From positions 17,123 through 81,122 of IMG/VR virus record IMGVR_UViG_3300041407_000094: a DNA stretch of 64,000 nucleotides. One strand, given 5' to 3'. Both the position numbers and the translations under genes were made by a program. Position 1 is the stretch's first letter. Every line of letters starts with the position of its first letter. Under the pieces are notes generated by a model, which saw only the letters and a program-made list of their open reading frames with translations, was not told the origin of the DNA and ran no database searches. Positions 7,301-14,691 of the stretch are shown here, one piece after another. This stretch comes from a virus.

Positions 7301-7500
7301 AACCTAACGGCTGCAATGAAGATGGTTGGGACTTATTCGAACAGCAGACTAAAGAAGAGTTTGAACATTATGCTGTTCGTAGGGGATATGATATAACACG
7401 AGACAGTGAATACAGCTTCTTCTATGCTGATAAGCGTACAGCGGATGCTTGGGAGATGTATCATCAGGGTCATGTTAGCGGGAGGGTGTGGAATGATTGA
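7297..7500 (+). CDS. Small hypothetical protein
   Basis: 67 residues, coupled to the upstream gene by ATGA. Rich in aromatic and charged residues; the C-terminal part resembles many small phage proteins of unknown role. Confidence 0.65.
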   Translation: MKPNGCNEDGWDLFEQQTKEEFEHYAVRRGYDITRDSEYSFFYADKRTADAWEMYHQGHVSGRVWND

Positions 7501-7690
7501 ACATTACACAAAAGAGGGTGGACATTTCAAAGTAGGGTTGTCTGCCAATAGCAACCACATACTCTTGCAGATTCAGAATAAGTATGGAGATCAAGCAAGA
7601 GAAGCACTCACTAGTACAGAGGCTGAACATGTTGCTTTGCTATTACTGGACTACGTAAAGGAATTAAAGAATGAAACCAATAATCCTTAA
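7493..7690 (+). CDS. Small hypothetical protein
   Basis: 65 residues. ATG 7493 is chosen over an in-frame ATG at 7406 because it follows GGGAGGG and overlaps the previous gene by only 8 bases. Confidence 0.65.
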   Translation: MIEHYTKEGGHFKVGLSANSNHILLQIQNKYGDQAREALTSTEAEHVALLLLDYVKELKNETNNP

Positions 7691-7862
7691 AACACCAGAA
7701 GGGCTATATGTCTGTGAAATACCAATTGAGAATGAACCAGAAGATGGGGCATCTGATAGAACGTGGTGGATATGGGCAGCAACAGGAGTTGGTAGTAGTC
7801 CAGTAGAGGCTTATGATAGGTGGGTACTTGACTATGAGTCACAATTGGAGGATAAGGTGTGA
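7671..7862 (+). CDS. Small hypothetical protein
   Basis: 63 residues, 20-base overlap with the upstream gene, ribosome site AAGGAA. Contains a WWIWAATG stretch and acidic ends. Unknown. Confidence 0.6.
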   Translation: MKPIILKTPEGLYVCEIPIENEPEDGASDRTWWIWAATGVGSSPVEAYDRWVLDYESQLEDKV

Positions 7863-8047
7863 TGAACAAAGACACAATTATGGATTTCATCGAATGGCTT
7901 GAAGATGAAAAGAATGTTTATCTTGTAGATATGTACTACCACAATAAAGAGGGTACAGGGATGTTTGATTCACTGGATGAAGTGAGAAGTCTGGTGGATG
8001 AGTTTGCAAAGTTGCCGTCTGTCGGATACATAGACACAGCCTTGTAA
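7862..8047 (+). CDS. Small acidic protein
   Basis: 61 residues from ATG 7862 (a GTG at 7859 is an alternative) after GGAGGATAAGG. Its TAA stop is also the end of the -35 of the next promoter. Confidence 0.6.
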   Translation: MNKDTIMDFIEWLEDEKNVYLVDMYYHNKEGTGMFDSLDEVRSLVDEFAKLPSVGYIDTAL

Positions 8048-8070
8048 ACGCAGATTTAAGCTGATATAAT
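8042..8070 (+). promoter_or_regulatory. Strong sigma70-like promoter
   Basis: TTGTAA (8042-8047), 17-bp spacer, perfect TATAAT (8065-8070). Downstream, GGACA/TGTCC arms at 8095-8108 form a short dyad in the leader, a possible operator. Drives 8133-9045. Confidence 0.7.
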
Positions 8071-8132
8071 CATTTCATAGCATCAAAGCTATACGGACAA
8101 TCTTGTCCTGAATATTATTTGGAGATTTAAAT

Positions 8133-8642
8133 ATGACAACTTACCACGTAGAACTTACAGGCCATTGCGATGTGATTGTAGAGGCTAATAGTGAGCAAGA
8201 GGCATTTGATCGTGCTGTAGCTCGCATTCCTTCGTCTTCCTTGAGTATCGAGACAGCAGAAGTGAAGGGTGTGTTGGAAGGTGAAGCTTTGAAACAGGCT
8301 TATCGTTATTTTCCTGAGCATTTGGCTATGGTGGATACAGAAGTGTTTGAGAAGGAAGAGAATTTTGTATTGTACACCAAGGAAATGCAAGATGCTGATG
8401 CGCTTGATGCTGACAAGATTTATAAAGAGCTTTCTGCACGTAAATCCGCTGGTGAAACTCTTGATTGGATTGATGAAGAGTTCCTTGAGCAACATTCTTA
8501 CATCAACGGTTTGGTAGAAGAACTTATTCCAAAGCAAGAGAGTTACAAAGATAAGATGATGGCTTGTTTTGATGAGGATGATAATTTTGTTGGCTTGGTT
8601 GGTCAACAAGAGAATGGTACTTATAAGATTTTGAAGAAATGA
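8133..8642 (+). CDS. Hypothetical phage protein
   Basis: 169 residues behind TTTGGAG and a strong promoter. The N terminus (MTTYHVELTG...EANSEQEAFDRA) has the pattern of a small ferredoxin-like alpha/beta domain. Short leftward genes at 11815 and 12033 begin in a similar style. C-terminal half acidic and helical. No function assigned. Confidence 0.75.
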   Translation: MTTYHVELTGHCDVIVEANSEQEAFDRAVARIPSSSLSIETAEVKGVLEGEALKQAYRYFPEHLAMVDTEVFEKEENFVLYTKEMQDADALDADKIYKELSARKSAGETLDWIDEEFLEQHSYINGLVEELIPKQESYKDKMMACFDEDDNFVGLVGQQENGTYKILKK

Positions 8643-8854
8643 AACAGTCTCGTGAACAAGCAAAGCAACGATATGCTGAACGTTCAGTGGATGAGCAGAT
8701 ATCTGATGCTATCAACAGTATGGAGAGTATTTACGAGACAATGGTAAATCAACCTGAGTGGTTGAATAACCCAAGTGAAGAATATATTGAAGGATTTAAG
8801 TTTGCCATGAATATGATGAATAGTCGATTCTTTCCAGAGGATGTAATTAAATGA
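8639..8854 (+). CDS. Small helical protein
   Basis: 71 residues, ATGA-coupled to the upstream gene. Helical, Met- and Glu-rich; overlaps the next gene by ATGA. Confidence 0.65.
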   Translation: MKQSREQAKQRYAERSVDEQISDAINSMESIYETMVNQPEWLNNPSEEYIEGFKFAMNMMNSRFFPEDVIK

Positions 8855-9045
8855 CTGTAAGTGAATATGAAGATTTCAAACCCACCGTAGAAGATTTGAT
8901 GTTGGCTCAGAGAGTAATTATGGCATCTCACAAGCAACTTATGAGGGAGTGGTCAGATGGTGATCTTGGGCAAAACCAAGACCCTGAAATCTTCCGACTA
9001 AAAGAGTCTTTGCTTGTTGCCCATGCCACACTTATGTTGTTTTAA
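8851..9045 (+). CDS. Small helical protein
   Basis: 64 residues, third member of the 8133 operon, coupled by ATGA. No recognised motif. Confidence 0.65.
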   Translation: MTVSEYEDFKPTVEDLMLAQRVIMASHKQLMREWSDGDLGQNQDPEIFRLKESLLVAHATLMLF

Positions 9046-9104
9046 TTTATAATATCCTCACATTTCTTAATTGATTTGTGGGGTGCTTTTATTTTGGAGG
9101 GGTT

Positions 9105-9710
9105 ATGGCATATAGGATTATACAAGGTGTAGGCATTAATGATGCCGGCTATGTAGTTAATAAGACGGACAGTCTAGGTAGGAGGGTTAGGTGTCCATTC
9201 TATGTTAAGTGGGCAGCGATGCTAGAACGATGCTACTCTGAGTCTTTTCATAAAACCAATCCAAGCTACGTAGGGTGTTCTGTGCATCCCAACTGGCACA
9301 GGTTCAGTAACTTCAAAGCTTGGATGGAACAGCAAGATTGGGAAGGGAAACACTTGGACAAAGATCTACTAATTATTAACAATAGAATATATTCCCCTGA
9401 AACTTGCGTTTTTGTTAGTGGTGCGGTTAATAACTTTACTCTTGATGGTGGCAACCAGAAAAGTGGACTACCGATGGGAGTATCACTAGACAAGAGCTAT
9501 GTTCCGTTGATGTACAAGGCACAGTGCAGGAGTGTTATAAGTGGGAAGAATGAGACTGTGGGCCGTTCACCAAACCCAGATATTGCACACAAAGCATGGT
9601 TAGCAGCTAAGCTAGAACAAGCTTACATCCTTGCAGAACAACAAACAGATAAGCGTGTAGCTGAAGCTTTGATTGATAGGTATGAAAATTATAAGGAGTA
9701 TTTTGGTTGA
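9105..9710 (+). CDS. AP2/HNH-like putative homing-type protein (copy B)
   Basis: 201 residues from ATG 9105 after GGAGGGG; an upstream in-frame start at 9078 is rejected for lack of a ribosome site. Same blocks as copy A: GVGINDAG, ERCYS...NPSYVGC, W..FSNFKAWMEQQDWEGK, LDKDLL, YSPETCVFV, AP2-like MYKAQ...AHKAW, and the C-terminal ALIDRYENY helix. A and B are the closest pair of the five. Its stop overlaps the helicase start, so it sits inside a transcription unit like a small mobile insertion. Confidence 0.78.
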   Translation: MAYRIIQGVGINDAGYVVNKTDSLGRRVRCPFYVKWAAMLERCYSESFHKTNPSYVGCSVHPNWHRFSNFKAWMEQQDWEGKHLDKDLLIINNRIYSPETCVFVSGAVNNFTLDGGNQKSGLPMGVSLDKSYVPLMYKAQCRSVISGKNETVGRSPNPDIAHKAWLAAKLEQAYILAEQQTDKRVAEALIDRYENYKEYFG

Positions 9711-10945
9711 CAGACATACAAATCGTAGATGCAATATGTGGTGCAGGTAAAACAACTTGGGTGTTTGATCATATGCGCAGGCATCCAGATAAGAAGTGGA
9801 TATTTGTAAGTCCATATCTAGACGAAGCTGGTGATGGTGAACACAAAGGTCGTATTCAAGAAGAGCTTCCTGAGTTTGGATTTAGATCACCATCTAGCAC
9901 ACCAAGTAAAACAAAAGACTTCTTACGCCTTGCACAGAAAGGAAAGAACATTGCTATTACCCACAAACTGTTCACAGGCTTTAGTCCTGAAGTGGCATTG
10001 GTTTTGAAGGAACAGAAATACCATCTTGTGATTGATGAAACTATAGACCTTGTTTCATTCTATGAAGACATCAGCCACGAGGATGTTAAGTTTCTTATTC
10101 TTGCCGGAATGGTTAAGTGTGGTGATAAAGGACTCCTTACATGGAATAATGAGCTATGGCCTAATTATACAGGTAGGGATATTAGAATCAAAGAACTCTG
10201 CGAACTAGGTTGTCTGTGGCTTTACGGAGAGAATGTATTGATTCAACGTATCCCACCAACTTGTATGAAAGCTTGTGAATCTGTTATCATCCTTACCTAT
10301 TTGTTTGAAGCCAGTCTTATGCACTGCTGGATGCAGCTCAATGAAATGGACTGGAGATACTTACAACCACAAGAGATGAGGTTAACATCAGACATAAAGA
10401 AGATAATCAGAAACAAGATACATCTGATTGAACCTCCTAAACTTGTAAAGGACTTGCAACGTACTGAATACGGAGCACCAATACTCAATCCATTCAATGT
10501 CACTTGGTACAAGGATAATGAACCAATACTAGAAAGAGTTAAGAAGAGTATTGAAAGCACACTGAAAGATGATATGGATAAGGGTAATGTCTTCTGGACA
10601 ACCTTTAAAGAATGGGAGTCAGACCTTGCAGGTGTAGGTTATAAGAGATCTAGGAAAGTAGAAGGTAAACTTAGAAAACCCTTTGTACCTAAGAATATGA
10701 GAGCTTCTAACGAATACAGAGATTGTACTAACTGTATTTACACAATCAATATCTATCCTCATGGTAGTTTAGAAAGCCACTTGAGGGCATTTGGTATTGT
10801 GCTAGATAGAGATCTGTATGCATTGTCTGAAGTCGTTCAGTTTATCTTTAGGGGCAGTATTAGGGAACATAAAGACATGTACCTCTATATCTTATCGGAT
10901 AGAATGAGGACTTTAGTGAGTAATTGGTTACAAGAGGATTACTAA
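9707..10945 (+). CDS. Putative SF2-type helicase / Walker ATPase
   Basis: 412 residues from TTG 9707, nine bases after AAGGAG. Near the N terminus VDAICGAGKTTW is a Walker A loop (about residues 7-18). LVIDETIDL near 110 is a DEAD/DExx-like Walker B. The C-terminal YALSEVVQFIFRGSIREH resembles motif V/VI of SF2 helicases, with an arginine (R in FRGS or SIRE) as possible finger. It is shorter than full helicases, so activity is uncertain. It ends the rightward block before the convergent region. Confidence 0.75.
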   Translation: MTDIQIVDAICGAGKTTWVFDHMRRHPDKKWIFVSPYLDEAGDGEHKGRIQEELPEFGFRSPSSTPSKTKDFLRLAQKGKNIAITHKLFTGFSPEVALVLKEQKYHLVIDETIDLVSFYEDISHEDVKFLILAGMVKCGDKGLLTWNNELWPNYTGRDIRIKELCELGCLWLYGENVLIQRIPPTCMKACESVIILTYLFEASLMHCWMQLNEMDWRYLQPQEMRLTSDIKKIIRNKIHLIEPPKLVKDLQRTEYGAPILNPFNVTWYKDNEPILERVKKSIESTLKDDMDKGNVFWTTFKEWESDLAGVGYKRSRKVEGKLRKPFVPKNMRASNEYRDCTNCIYTINIYPHGSLESHLRAFGIVLDRDLYALSEVVQFIFRGSIREHKDMYLYILSDRMRTLVSNWLQEDY

Positions 10946-11108
10946 TCTCATATCTAGTATTGGTGTTTACTCTAATTGGAATACGTTCGAGATGGAGTAA
11001 AATATCTACACCCCTTGTAAACAAAGGCTTTCACAGCAAAACCCCTTATAGATTTTATATTAACAAAATATAGGTTGGTAACTTAATATCACCAACTCCC
11101 CTCTGGAA

Positions 11109-11144
11109 TAGGACTAGCTTTCAACTAGTAGTCCTAATTTTCTG
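11109..11144 (+). terminator. Intrinsic terminator after the helicase gene
   Basis: Perfect 8-bp stem TAGGACTA (11109-11116) / TAGTCCTA (11129-11136) with a 12-base loop, followed by ATTTTCTG. A second hairpin (GTTGGT/ACCAAC, 11074-11096) lies just upstream. Confidence 0.55.
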
Positions 11145-11519
11145 TATCTTAAATATGTGTAAGATCCTTATAAGCCTTTGAAATTACTAGATATTTAGAC
11201 TAGGTGTTTAGCAAGGGTAACACACCCCGTTTTAACATGCAAGAGGAATTTAAAATATTGGAGACTTCGCCGACGAACGGTCTACCTAGACTGCATGCAC
11301 CTATCGTACCAACTAAACTACCACCTGTCGCCTAAACTAAATGTCTTGACAGGAGCACTGACCTATGGATGTAACAGCTTAGCTTGCTATGGGAACGTGT
11401 AACATGGATTATGTTCAAGTAATACTATAACACTACTGACCAGTCACCCTGAACAGACTACATATGTCAACCATAATAATCTCCTCTGCACAACTAGCAC
11501 ACTTCACTAGCTTAAGTCA

Positions 11520-11657
11520 ATGTATTGTGATGTTTGTGAGCAAGGATTGGCTAAGAGATGGGTGGAATGGAATCGTTACAGGGGGAAGCAGCGACAAGAG
11601 CGTCTGTGCTTAACTACCAAAGGTAGTCTCGCATACTTACAGATGACTATAAAGTGA
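11520..11657 (+). CDS. Possible 45-residue Cys-containing basic peptide
   Basis: Begins MYCDVCEQG (CxxC), is Arg/Lys/Trp-rich and has a third Cys at position 30, so it could be a small zinc-binding, nucleic-acid-binding peptide. There is no ribosome site before the ATG, so it may not be translated. Confidence 0.25.
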   Translation: MYCDVCEQGLAKRWVEWNRYRGKQRQERLCLTTKGSLAYLQMTIK

Positions 11658-11741
11658 CTAAAACACTCTTATCAGTCACATTGGAGACTAAGTAGAATAA
11701 AGCTTTGACAGGATTTGTTAGTGTTTATAAAGTGACTAAAA
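11648..11741 (+). repeat. 16-bp direct repeat, two copies
   Basis: TATAAAGTGACTAAAA occurs at 11648-11663 and 11726-11741, 78 bp apart. The second copy follows TTGACA (11705-11710) and contains TAAAGT with a 17-bp spacer, so it may include a promoter -10 region. Confidence 0.6.
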
Positions 11742-11772
11742 GAAGAGGTGTAGTCATATTTAAGACAACATA

Positions 11773-11794
11773 AAGCCGACTCTTTAGTCGGCTT
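11773..11794. terminator. Hairpin between converging operons
   Basis: Perfect 9-bp stem AAGCCGACT / AGTCGGCTT with a CTTT loop. No strong U tract on either side; probably a bidirectional terminator or an RNA-stabilising hairpin at the end of the leftward operon. Confidence 0.55.
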
Positions 11795-11814
11795 AGAATT
11801 ACCCTGCTAGAGTG

Positions 11815-11967
11815 TCAGACTACAACTTCCTTCACTAACCAGTCTTCAGGATCGTCTACAGACTGTTTGACTATCTCCACAGCCTGCTGTGCAGTACTGG
11901 CTTGAACAGCCTGAGAGTGGGTGACAGAGCTGAACTGGTTGATTAGGGTGATTGTATAAGTAGTCAT
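11815..11967 (-). CDS. Small hypothetical protein (50 aa)
   Basis: Last gene of the leftward block. Starts MTTYTITLINQF and ends with an acidic helix. The leader (CACCAAAGACAAACAGAG) resembles the shared leader motif of other genes here. Its promoter is at 12001. Function unknown. Confidence 0.6.
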   Translation of the reverse strand: MTTYTITLINQFSSVTHSQAVQASTAQQAVEIVKQSVDDPEDWLVKEVVV

Positions 11968-12000
11968 TTTGTTTAATCTCTGTTTGTCTTTGGTGTTTAG

Positions 12001-12029
12001 AGTGTAGCCCTCTTTCGAGGGCTTGTAAA
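12001..12029 (-). promoter_or_regulatory. Promoter with hairpin in the spacer
   Basis: On the minus strand TTTACA (12029-12024), a 17-bp spacer, TACACT (12006-12001). The spacer is a hairpin, GCCCTC-GAAA-GAGGGC, lying just after the stop of the upstream gene. Confidence 0.6.
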
Positions 12030-12032
12030 CAC

Positions 12033-12242
12033 TTATCTTAGATCTTTAGCACCATTTACAACCTCTTGTGCAGCCTTTTTGTTGGTCATTTGAACTTTAC
12101 GGCTTGCATTCAGGTGACTGTACTCTCCAGTTGCCCGTGCAGCATTGATTGCAGATGTAGGACCAATTGAGTCAATGATGAATGCCACTTTAGAGGTCTC
12201 ATATTCACCGGCTTTGTAGAGTTCAACGAAGTAGATGGTCAT
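12033..12242 (-). CDS. Small hypothetical protein (69 aa)
   Basis: Starts behind GAAAGGAAT. The N terminus MTIYFVELYK plus an Ala-rich helix resembles a small alpha/beta fold; the C terminus is basic. It has its own promoter at 12284. Function unknown. Confidence 0.7.
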   Translation of the reverse strand: MTIYFVELYKAGEYETSKVAFIIDSIGPTSAINAARATGEYSHLNASRKVQMTNKKAAQEVVNGAKDLR

Positions 12243-12283
12243 TTTCGTATTCCTTTCAGGAGGTTTTCTTTGTCTGTGTGGTT

Positions 12284-12311
12284 AGTATAACAGACTAGAG
12301 ACCTCCGTCAA
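12284..12311 (-). promoter_or_regulatory. Sigma70-like promoter
   Basis: Minus strand TTGACG (12311-12306), 16-bp spacer, TATACT (12289-12284), upstream of the gene starting at 12242. Confidence 0.65.
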
Positions 12312-12328
12312 GAACTATTTTCATGTTT

Positions 12329-12652
12329 TTACTCATTGGTTTGACACAACAATAACAGCTTCTCTAGCAGTTCATCGGGGTTACTGTCTTGATCAAAACA
12401 CATAGGTACGACCTGTGATACCAATCTTTTTATCTCGTCAAGTTCGTTAGTCAGCGAGACGATCTTTTGGTCTATGTTATCAGGGTTGTCTGAATAGGAA
12501 CCGAAAGCAATGGGGTTTGCAGGAACTCCGTTTTGTAGTTTAAGGTGCTCAAAACTGGAGGAGTTGAGATTGCAAACTAATTCTCCGTTCACCCAGACTT
12601 CCCGGCACTTAGTTTTCCGGTTATCGAAAGTGCCTTCTAAGTATTCATTCAT
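12329..12652 (-). CDS. Hypothetical protein (107 aa)
   Basis: Starts behind TTAGGAAGA. N-terminal half beta-rich; residues 60-85 form an amphipathic helix; Leu-rich C terminus. Single-gene unit with promoter at 12691. Confidence 0.7.
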   Translation of the reverse strand: MNEYLEGTFDNRKTKCREVWVNGELVCNLNSSSFEHLKLQNGVPANPIAFGSYSDNPDNIDQKIVSLTNELDEIKRLVSQVVPMCFDQDSNPDELLEKLLLLCQTNE

Positions 12653-12690
12653 ATTTGATCTTCCTAATTAGTGTTTCGTTCTGATGCCTC

Positions 12691-12719
12691 ATTGTAAGAG
12701 AATTTATCTACCCTGTAAA
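12691..12719 (-). promoter_or_regulatory. Sigma70-like promoter
   Basis: Minus strand TTTACA (12719-12714), 17-bp spacer, TACAAT (12696-12691). Confidence 0.65.
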
Positions 12720-12750
12720 CAACTATTTTCAATTTATTTTAAAGCTTTCA

Positions 12751-12767
12751 GAGGCTCAAAGAGCCTC
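12751..12767 (-). terminator. Hairpin at the end of the 13188-12756 unit
   Basis: Perfect 7-bp stem GAGGCTC-TTT-GAGCCTC, overlapping the last stop codon of the degenerate frame upstream. No long U tract follows. Confidence 0.45.
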
Positions 12768-12908
12768 AAACCTAATAGGATATTCAGGCTTTGCCTGTTC
12801 CATCCATTCTCACAAAGCTTCGAATCGGATTGGCGTGTATTCAGCATAGTCATTACTCATCATAGTGAATTGCTCATACATCTCAGCACGTTCAACATGG
12901 AGGGACTT
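12756..12908 (-). pseudogene. Degenerate continuation of the upstream small gene
   Basis: In the same frame as the gene ending at 12909, the sequence stays protein-like after the TAA for 31 codons to a TGA, then another 17 codons to a second TGA. Both segments end in the same PIRFEAL peptide, suggesting a short internal duplication. Without the two stops the gene would extend to 12756. It could be decayed sequence, a sequencing error, or readthrough. Confidence 0.4.
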
Positions 12909-13055
12909 TTACCATTGTTTCAATACAGACCGTACACTAGACACATCATCAATGAGAGAATGCAGCTTCTCAACAGCTTCCCACTCACTAAATGCACAAA
13001 CAAGAATCCACAAATGACCTTTGCAATAGCTAGTGTCGTAATTCAAGATAAACAT
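12909..13055 (-). CDS. Small hypothetical protein (48 aa)
   Basis: ATG at 13055 follows GGAG at good spacing. Aromatic N terminus, helical C terminus. Possibly the truncated front part of a longer gene (see 12756-12908). Confidence 0.55.
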   Translation of the reverse strand: MFILNYDTSYCKGHLWILVCAFSEWEAVEKLHSLIDDVSSVRSVLKQW

Positions 13056-13059
13056 GATA

Positions 13060-13188
13060 TTAGCTCCAGTATTGAACAGTGAAAGAATCAGCATTATTCT
13101 TAGTGAAGTAGGCTTTGTAGCCTTCACCTTTCAATTCAGCTACCAAGGAGATTGCTTGGGCTTCTGTGTAGCGTTCGATGTAGGTCAT
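13060..13188 (-). CDS. Small hypothetical protein (42 aa)
   Basis: ATG at 13188 chosen over a longer frame to 13254 because the conserved leader CCAACCAAACACAGAGTA ends just before it and the promoter at 13222 would cut the longer version. Sequence suggests one beta-alpha-beta unit (YTEAQAISLVAELKGEGYKA), like sporulation-related or ferredoxin-like minidomains. Confidence 0.6.
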   Translation of the reverse strand: MTYIERYTEAQAISLVAELKGEGYKAYFTKNNADSFTVQYWS

Positions 13189-13221
13189 GATCTTTACTCT
13201 GTGTTTGGTTGGTATGTCTAG

Positions 13222-13250
13222 ATTGTAAGCCCCTTTCGAGGCTCTGTCAA
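13222..13250 (-). promoter_or_regulatory. Promoter with hairpin in the spacer
   Basis: Minus strand TTGACA (13250-13245), 17-bp spacer, TACAAT (13227-13222). The spacer hairpin AGCCTC-GAAA-GGGGCT keeps a U-G pair and the same GAAA loop as at 12001, which suggests selection on the RNA form. Confidence 0.65.
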
Positions 13251-13256
13251 CCACTC

Positions 13257-13451
13257 TTACAAAACTAAATCATTCTCTGAGTCAGCACCACGGACATATT
13301 TGCCATCAAAAGTGTAGTAGGCGATACGATGAACCAAGCCATTGGTCTGCATAATCTTACCGAAGAAAGGGTAGAAATCATCACCCTTATCGTGCTCGAT
13401 GGTTACAGTCATACCAGATTTAGTTTTGTAGGTTTGGCCGATAGTGATCAT
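13257..13451 (-). CDS. Small hypothetical protein (64 aa)
   Basis: Starts at ATG 13451 after the shared leader motif. Beta-rich with TYKTKSGMTVTIEHDKGDDF; looks like a small SH3/KOW-like barrel. An in-frame extension to 13532 is rejected because the promoter lies within it. Confidence 0.7.
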   Translation of the reverse strand: MITIGQTYKTKSGMTVTIEHDKGDDFYPFFGKIMQTNGLVHRIAYYTFDGKYVRGADSENDLVL

Positions 13452-13500
13452 GTTCTGTACTCTGTGTTGGTTGGGTTGAGCTTTCTGCTCTGTATGGCTC

Positions 13501-13529
13501 ATTATGAAGCTATCCACCACACCAGTCAA
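13501..13529 (-). promoter_or_regulatory. Sigma70-like promoter
   Basis: Minus strand TTGACT (13529-13524), 17-bp spacer, CATAAT (13506-13501). Confidence 0.65.
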
Positions 13530-13552
13530 CAATTATTTTAAGAAGTTTATAT

Positions 13553-13771
13553 TTATTTGGGGTCTTCTGGTAAGGGCATCCAGTGTGTAGGTGTGAAGCC
13601 AATAGGTCCATCACAAGGCAGCAATTCACCTGCACAGAAGTAGTGCCACTTGTCATCAATAAATTCACAATCTGTTAAGCGCATCTCAATTAAATCATAC
13701 TGAATGTGCCCGAATAAATCAACAGATTCTAATGATAAATCTACAGTTTCAATTGGTAGCCAGTCACTCAT
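13553..13771 (-). CDS. DUF551-like protein (copy 1)
   Basis: 72 residues. Starts MSDWLPIETV and ends GFTPTHWMPLPEDPK; the WxPI start and the THWMPLPEPP end are the marks of DUF551 proteins, common in phages and of unknown role. ATG 13771 follows AAGGGG. A second copy with a shorter match lies at 23446. Confidence 0.75.
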   Translation of the reverse strand: MSDWLPIETVDLSLESVDLFGHIQYDLIEMRLTDCEFIDDKWHYFCAGELLPCDGPIGFTPTHWMPLPEDPK

Positions 13772-13773
13772 AT

Positions 13774-14079
13774 TCAATCCCCTTGCCCATTTATCCCACT
13801 ATAATAATCCCCACCATGATTCCCTGTCCTTTTGCTCCATATGTCTTCAGCAGAATGTTCAGACAAGGTGTTTTCGATATTGTCCCAACTCATGTATTTA
13901 CTATTCCACTTGTGAAGCTTCTTAGACTTGATGTCTAGCCTGTAATCAGAGCCTAAGCTTTGATCATCACTATCTAGCTTAAAGTAAACTGTTGTATATG
14001 TCACCCATGTGCAAGTGAGAAAACTTGATTCATAGTAGTCGGCTTGGAGCTTGTATTTGGTGCCCTCTTGATAGTTCAT
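13774..14079 (-). CDS. Hypothetical protein (101 aa)
   Basis: Tyr-, Ser- and Asp-rich, beta-like first half; C terminus carries a basic WSKRTGNHGG stretch. Lies three bases upstream of the DUF551 gene in one operon. Family not recognised. Confidence 0.65.
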   Translation of the reverse strand: MNYQEGTKYKLQADYYESSFLTCTWVTYTTVYFKLDSDDQSLGSDYRLDIKSKKLHKWNSKYMSWDNIENTLSEHSAEDIWSKRTGNHGGDYYSGINGQGD

Positions 14080-14088
14080 GATTCAATC

Positions 14089-14310
14089 CTAAGATAATTG
14101 ATAGATCTTTTCTAGAACCAATTGTTTGATTGGTTGAGCATCAGGCTTGTAGTTTGTCTCCACTTGAACAGAGTAAACGTATGCAAACTCTTCACTTAGT
14201 TTCTTGTGAAGTAATTCAGGAATTTCTGTGACAAACTCGTATTGTTCTAGATACAAGTAGTCATCACCAGATTCTGTCTTTAAGGCTACAGCAGCATATT
14301 TAATCTTCAT
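14089..14310 (-). CDS. Small hypothetical protein (73 aa)
   Basis: ATG at 14310 behind GGAGAAT. Looks like a short alpha/beta protein. The start overlaps the end of the interrupted frame 14300-14434. Confidence 0.65.
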   Translation of the reverse strand: MKIKYAAVALKTESGDDYLYLEQYEFVTEIPELLHKKLSEEFAYVYSVQVETNYKPDAQPIKQLVLEKIYQLS

Positions 14311-14434
14311 CTAAATTCTCCACTAGGTCAGGTATGATAGCGCGAAGCTTCCACATGTAGTACATACAGTTGTTTTCATTGTGAACAGGAACCAGTCACT
14401 CGGGAATCCACGTCAGAAATTGTTTGTCGGTCAT
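14300..14434 (-). pseudogene. 44-codon gene interrupted by one in-frame TGA
   Basis: Begins in an ATGA overlap with the stop of the gene at 14431 and ends overlapping the start of the gene at 14310, exactly as an intact member of this operon would. One TGA at 14398-14396 (context GAG-TGA-CTG) splits it after 12 codons. The remaining 31 codons read well (MYYMWKLRAIIPDLVENLDE). A TGG-to-TGA change, sequencing error or leaky stop are all possible. Confidence 0.5.
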
Positions 14435-14643
14435 TTGTTTTTCTCTTCCTTGATACGCATTGCATAACCCAGCATCATGTTGAAGTTGAAAGGAGTATAG
14501 CCATGGAATTCGCTAGTAGGCCATTCACCATCCATCTTAGTAATGCATTCTTCAATAGACATGGATTTCAAGTCTTCACAAGCTGCTTCATAGCCTTTAG
14601 CTTGGATTGCATCTTTCTCTTCGCGGGTCAGTTGGGTAGTCAT
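14431..14643 (-). CDS. Small hypothetical protein (70 aa)
   Basis: Starts MTTQLTREEKDAIQ after the leader CCAACCAAAGAGACTAAAGAC. Helical. First gene of the 14643-13553 unit. Confidence 0.7.
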   Translation of the reverse strand: MTTQLTREEKDAIQAKGYEAACEDLKSMSIEECITKMDGEWPTSEFHGYTPFNFNMMLGYAMRIKEEKNK

Positions 14644-14691
14644 GTCTTTAGTCTCTTTGGTTGGTGAGAGCTTTTCTCTCTTCTTGTGTCC

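Larger units (their letters stand above)
10946..11814. other. Long largely noncoding convergent region
   Basis: About 870 bp between converging gene blocks with no well-supported gene. It holds several hairpins (11074-11096, 11109-11136, 11773-11794), a repeated 16-mer, a promoter-like site near 11705, and one 45-codon Cys-containing frame without a ribosome site. No tRNA cloverleaf, CRISPR repeat or clear group I intron core was found. Confidence 0.6.

Noticed and set aside
8127-8663. Leftward 178-codon frame antisense to the gene at 8133
   Set aside because: Hydrophobic composition typical of a shadow frame; the rightward gene has a perfect promoter and ribosome site.
10946-11814. Possible group I intron or tRNA in the noncoding region
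   Set aside because: GACTACA-like words occur, but no ordered P/Q/R/S core, no flanking split gene and no T-arm consensus were found.
12684-13082. Rightward 132-codon frame over the leftward small genes
   Set aside because: No ribosome site, and the leftward genes it covers have promoters, leaders and ribosome sites.
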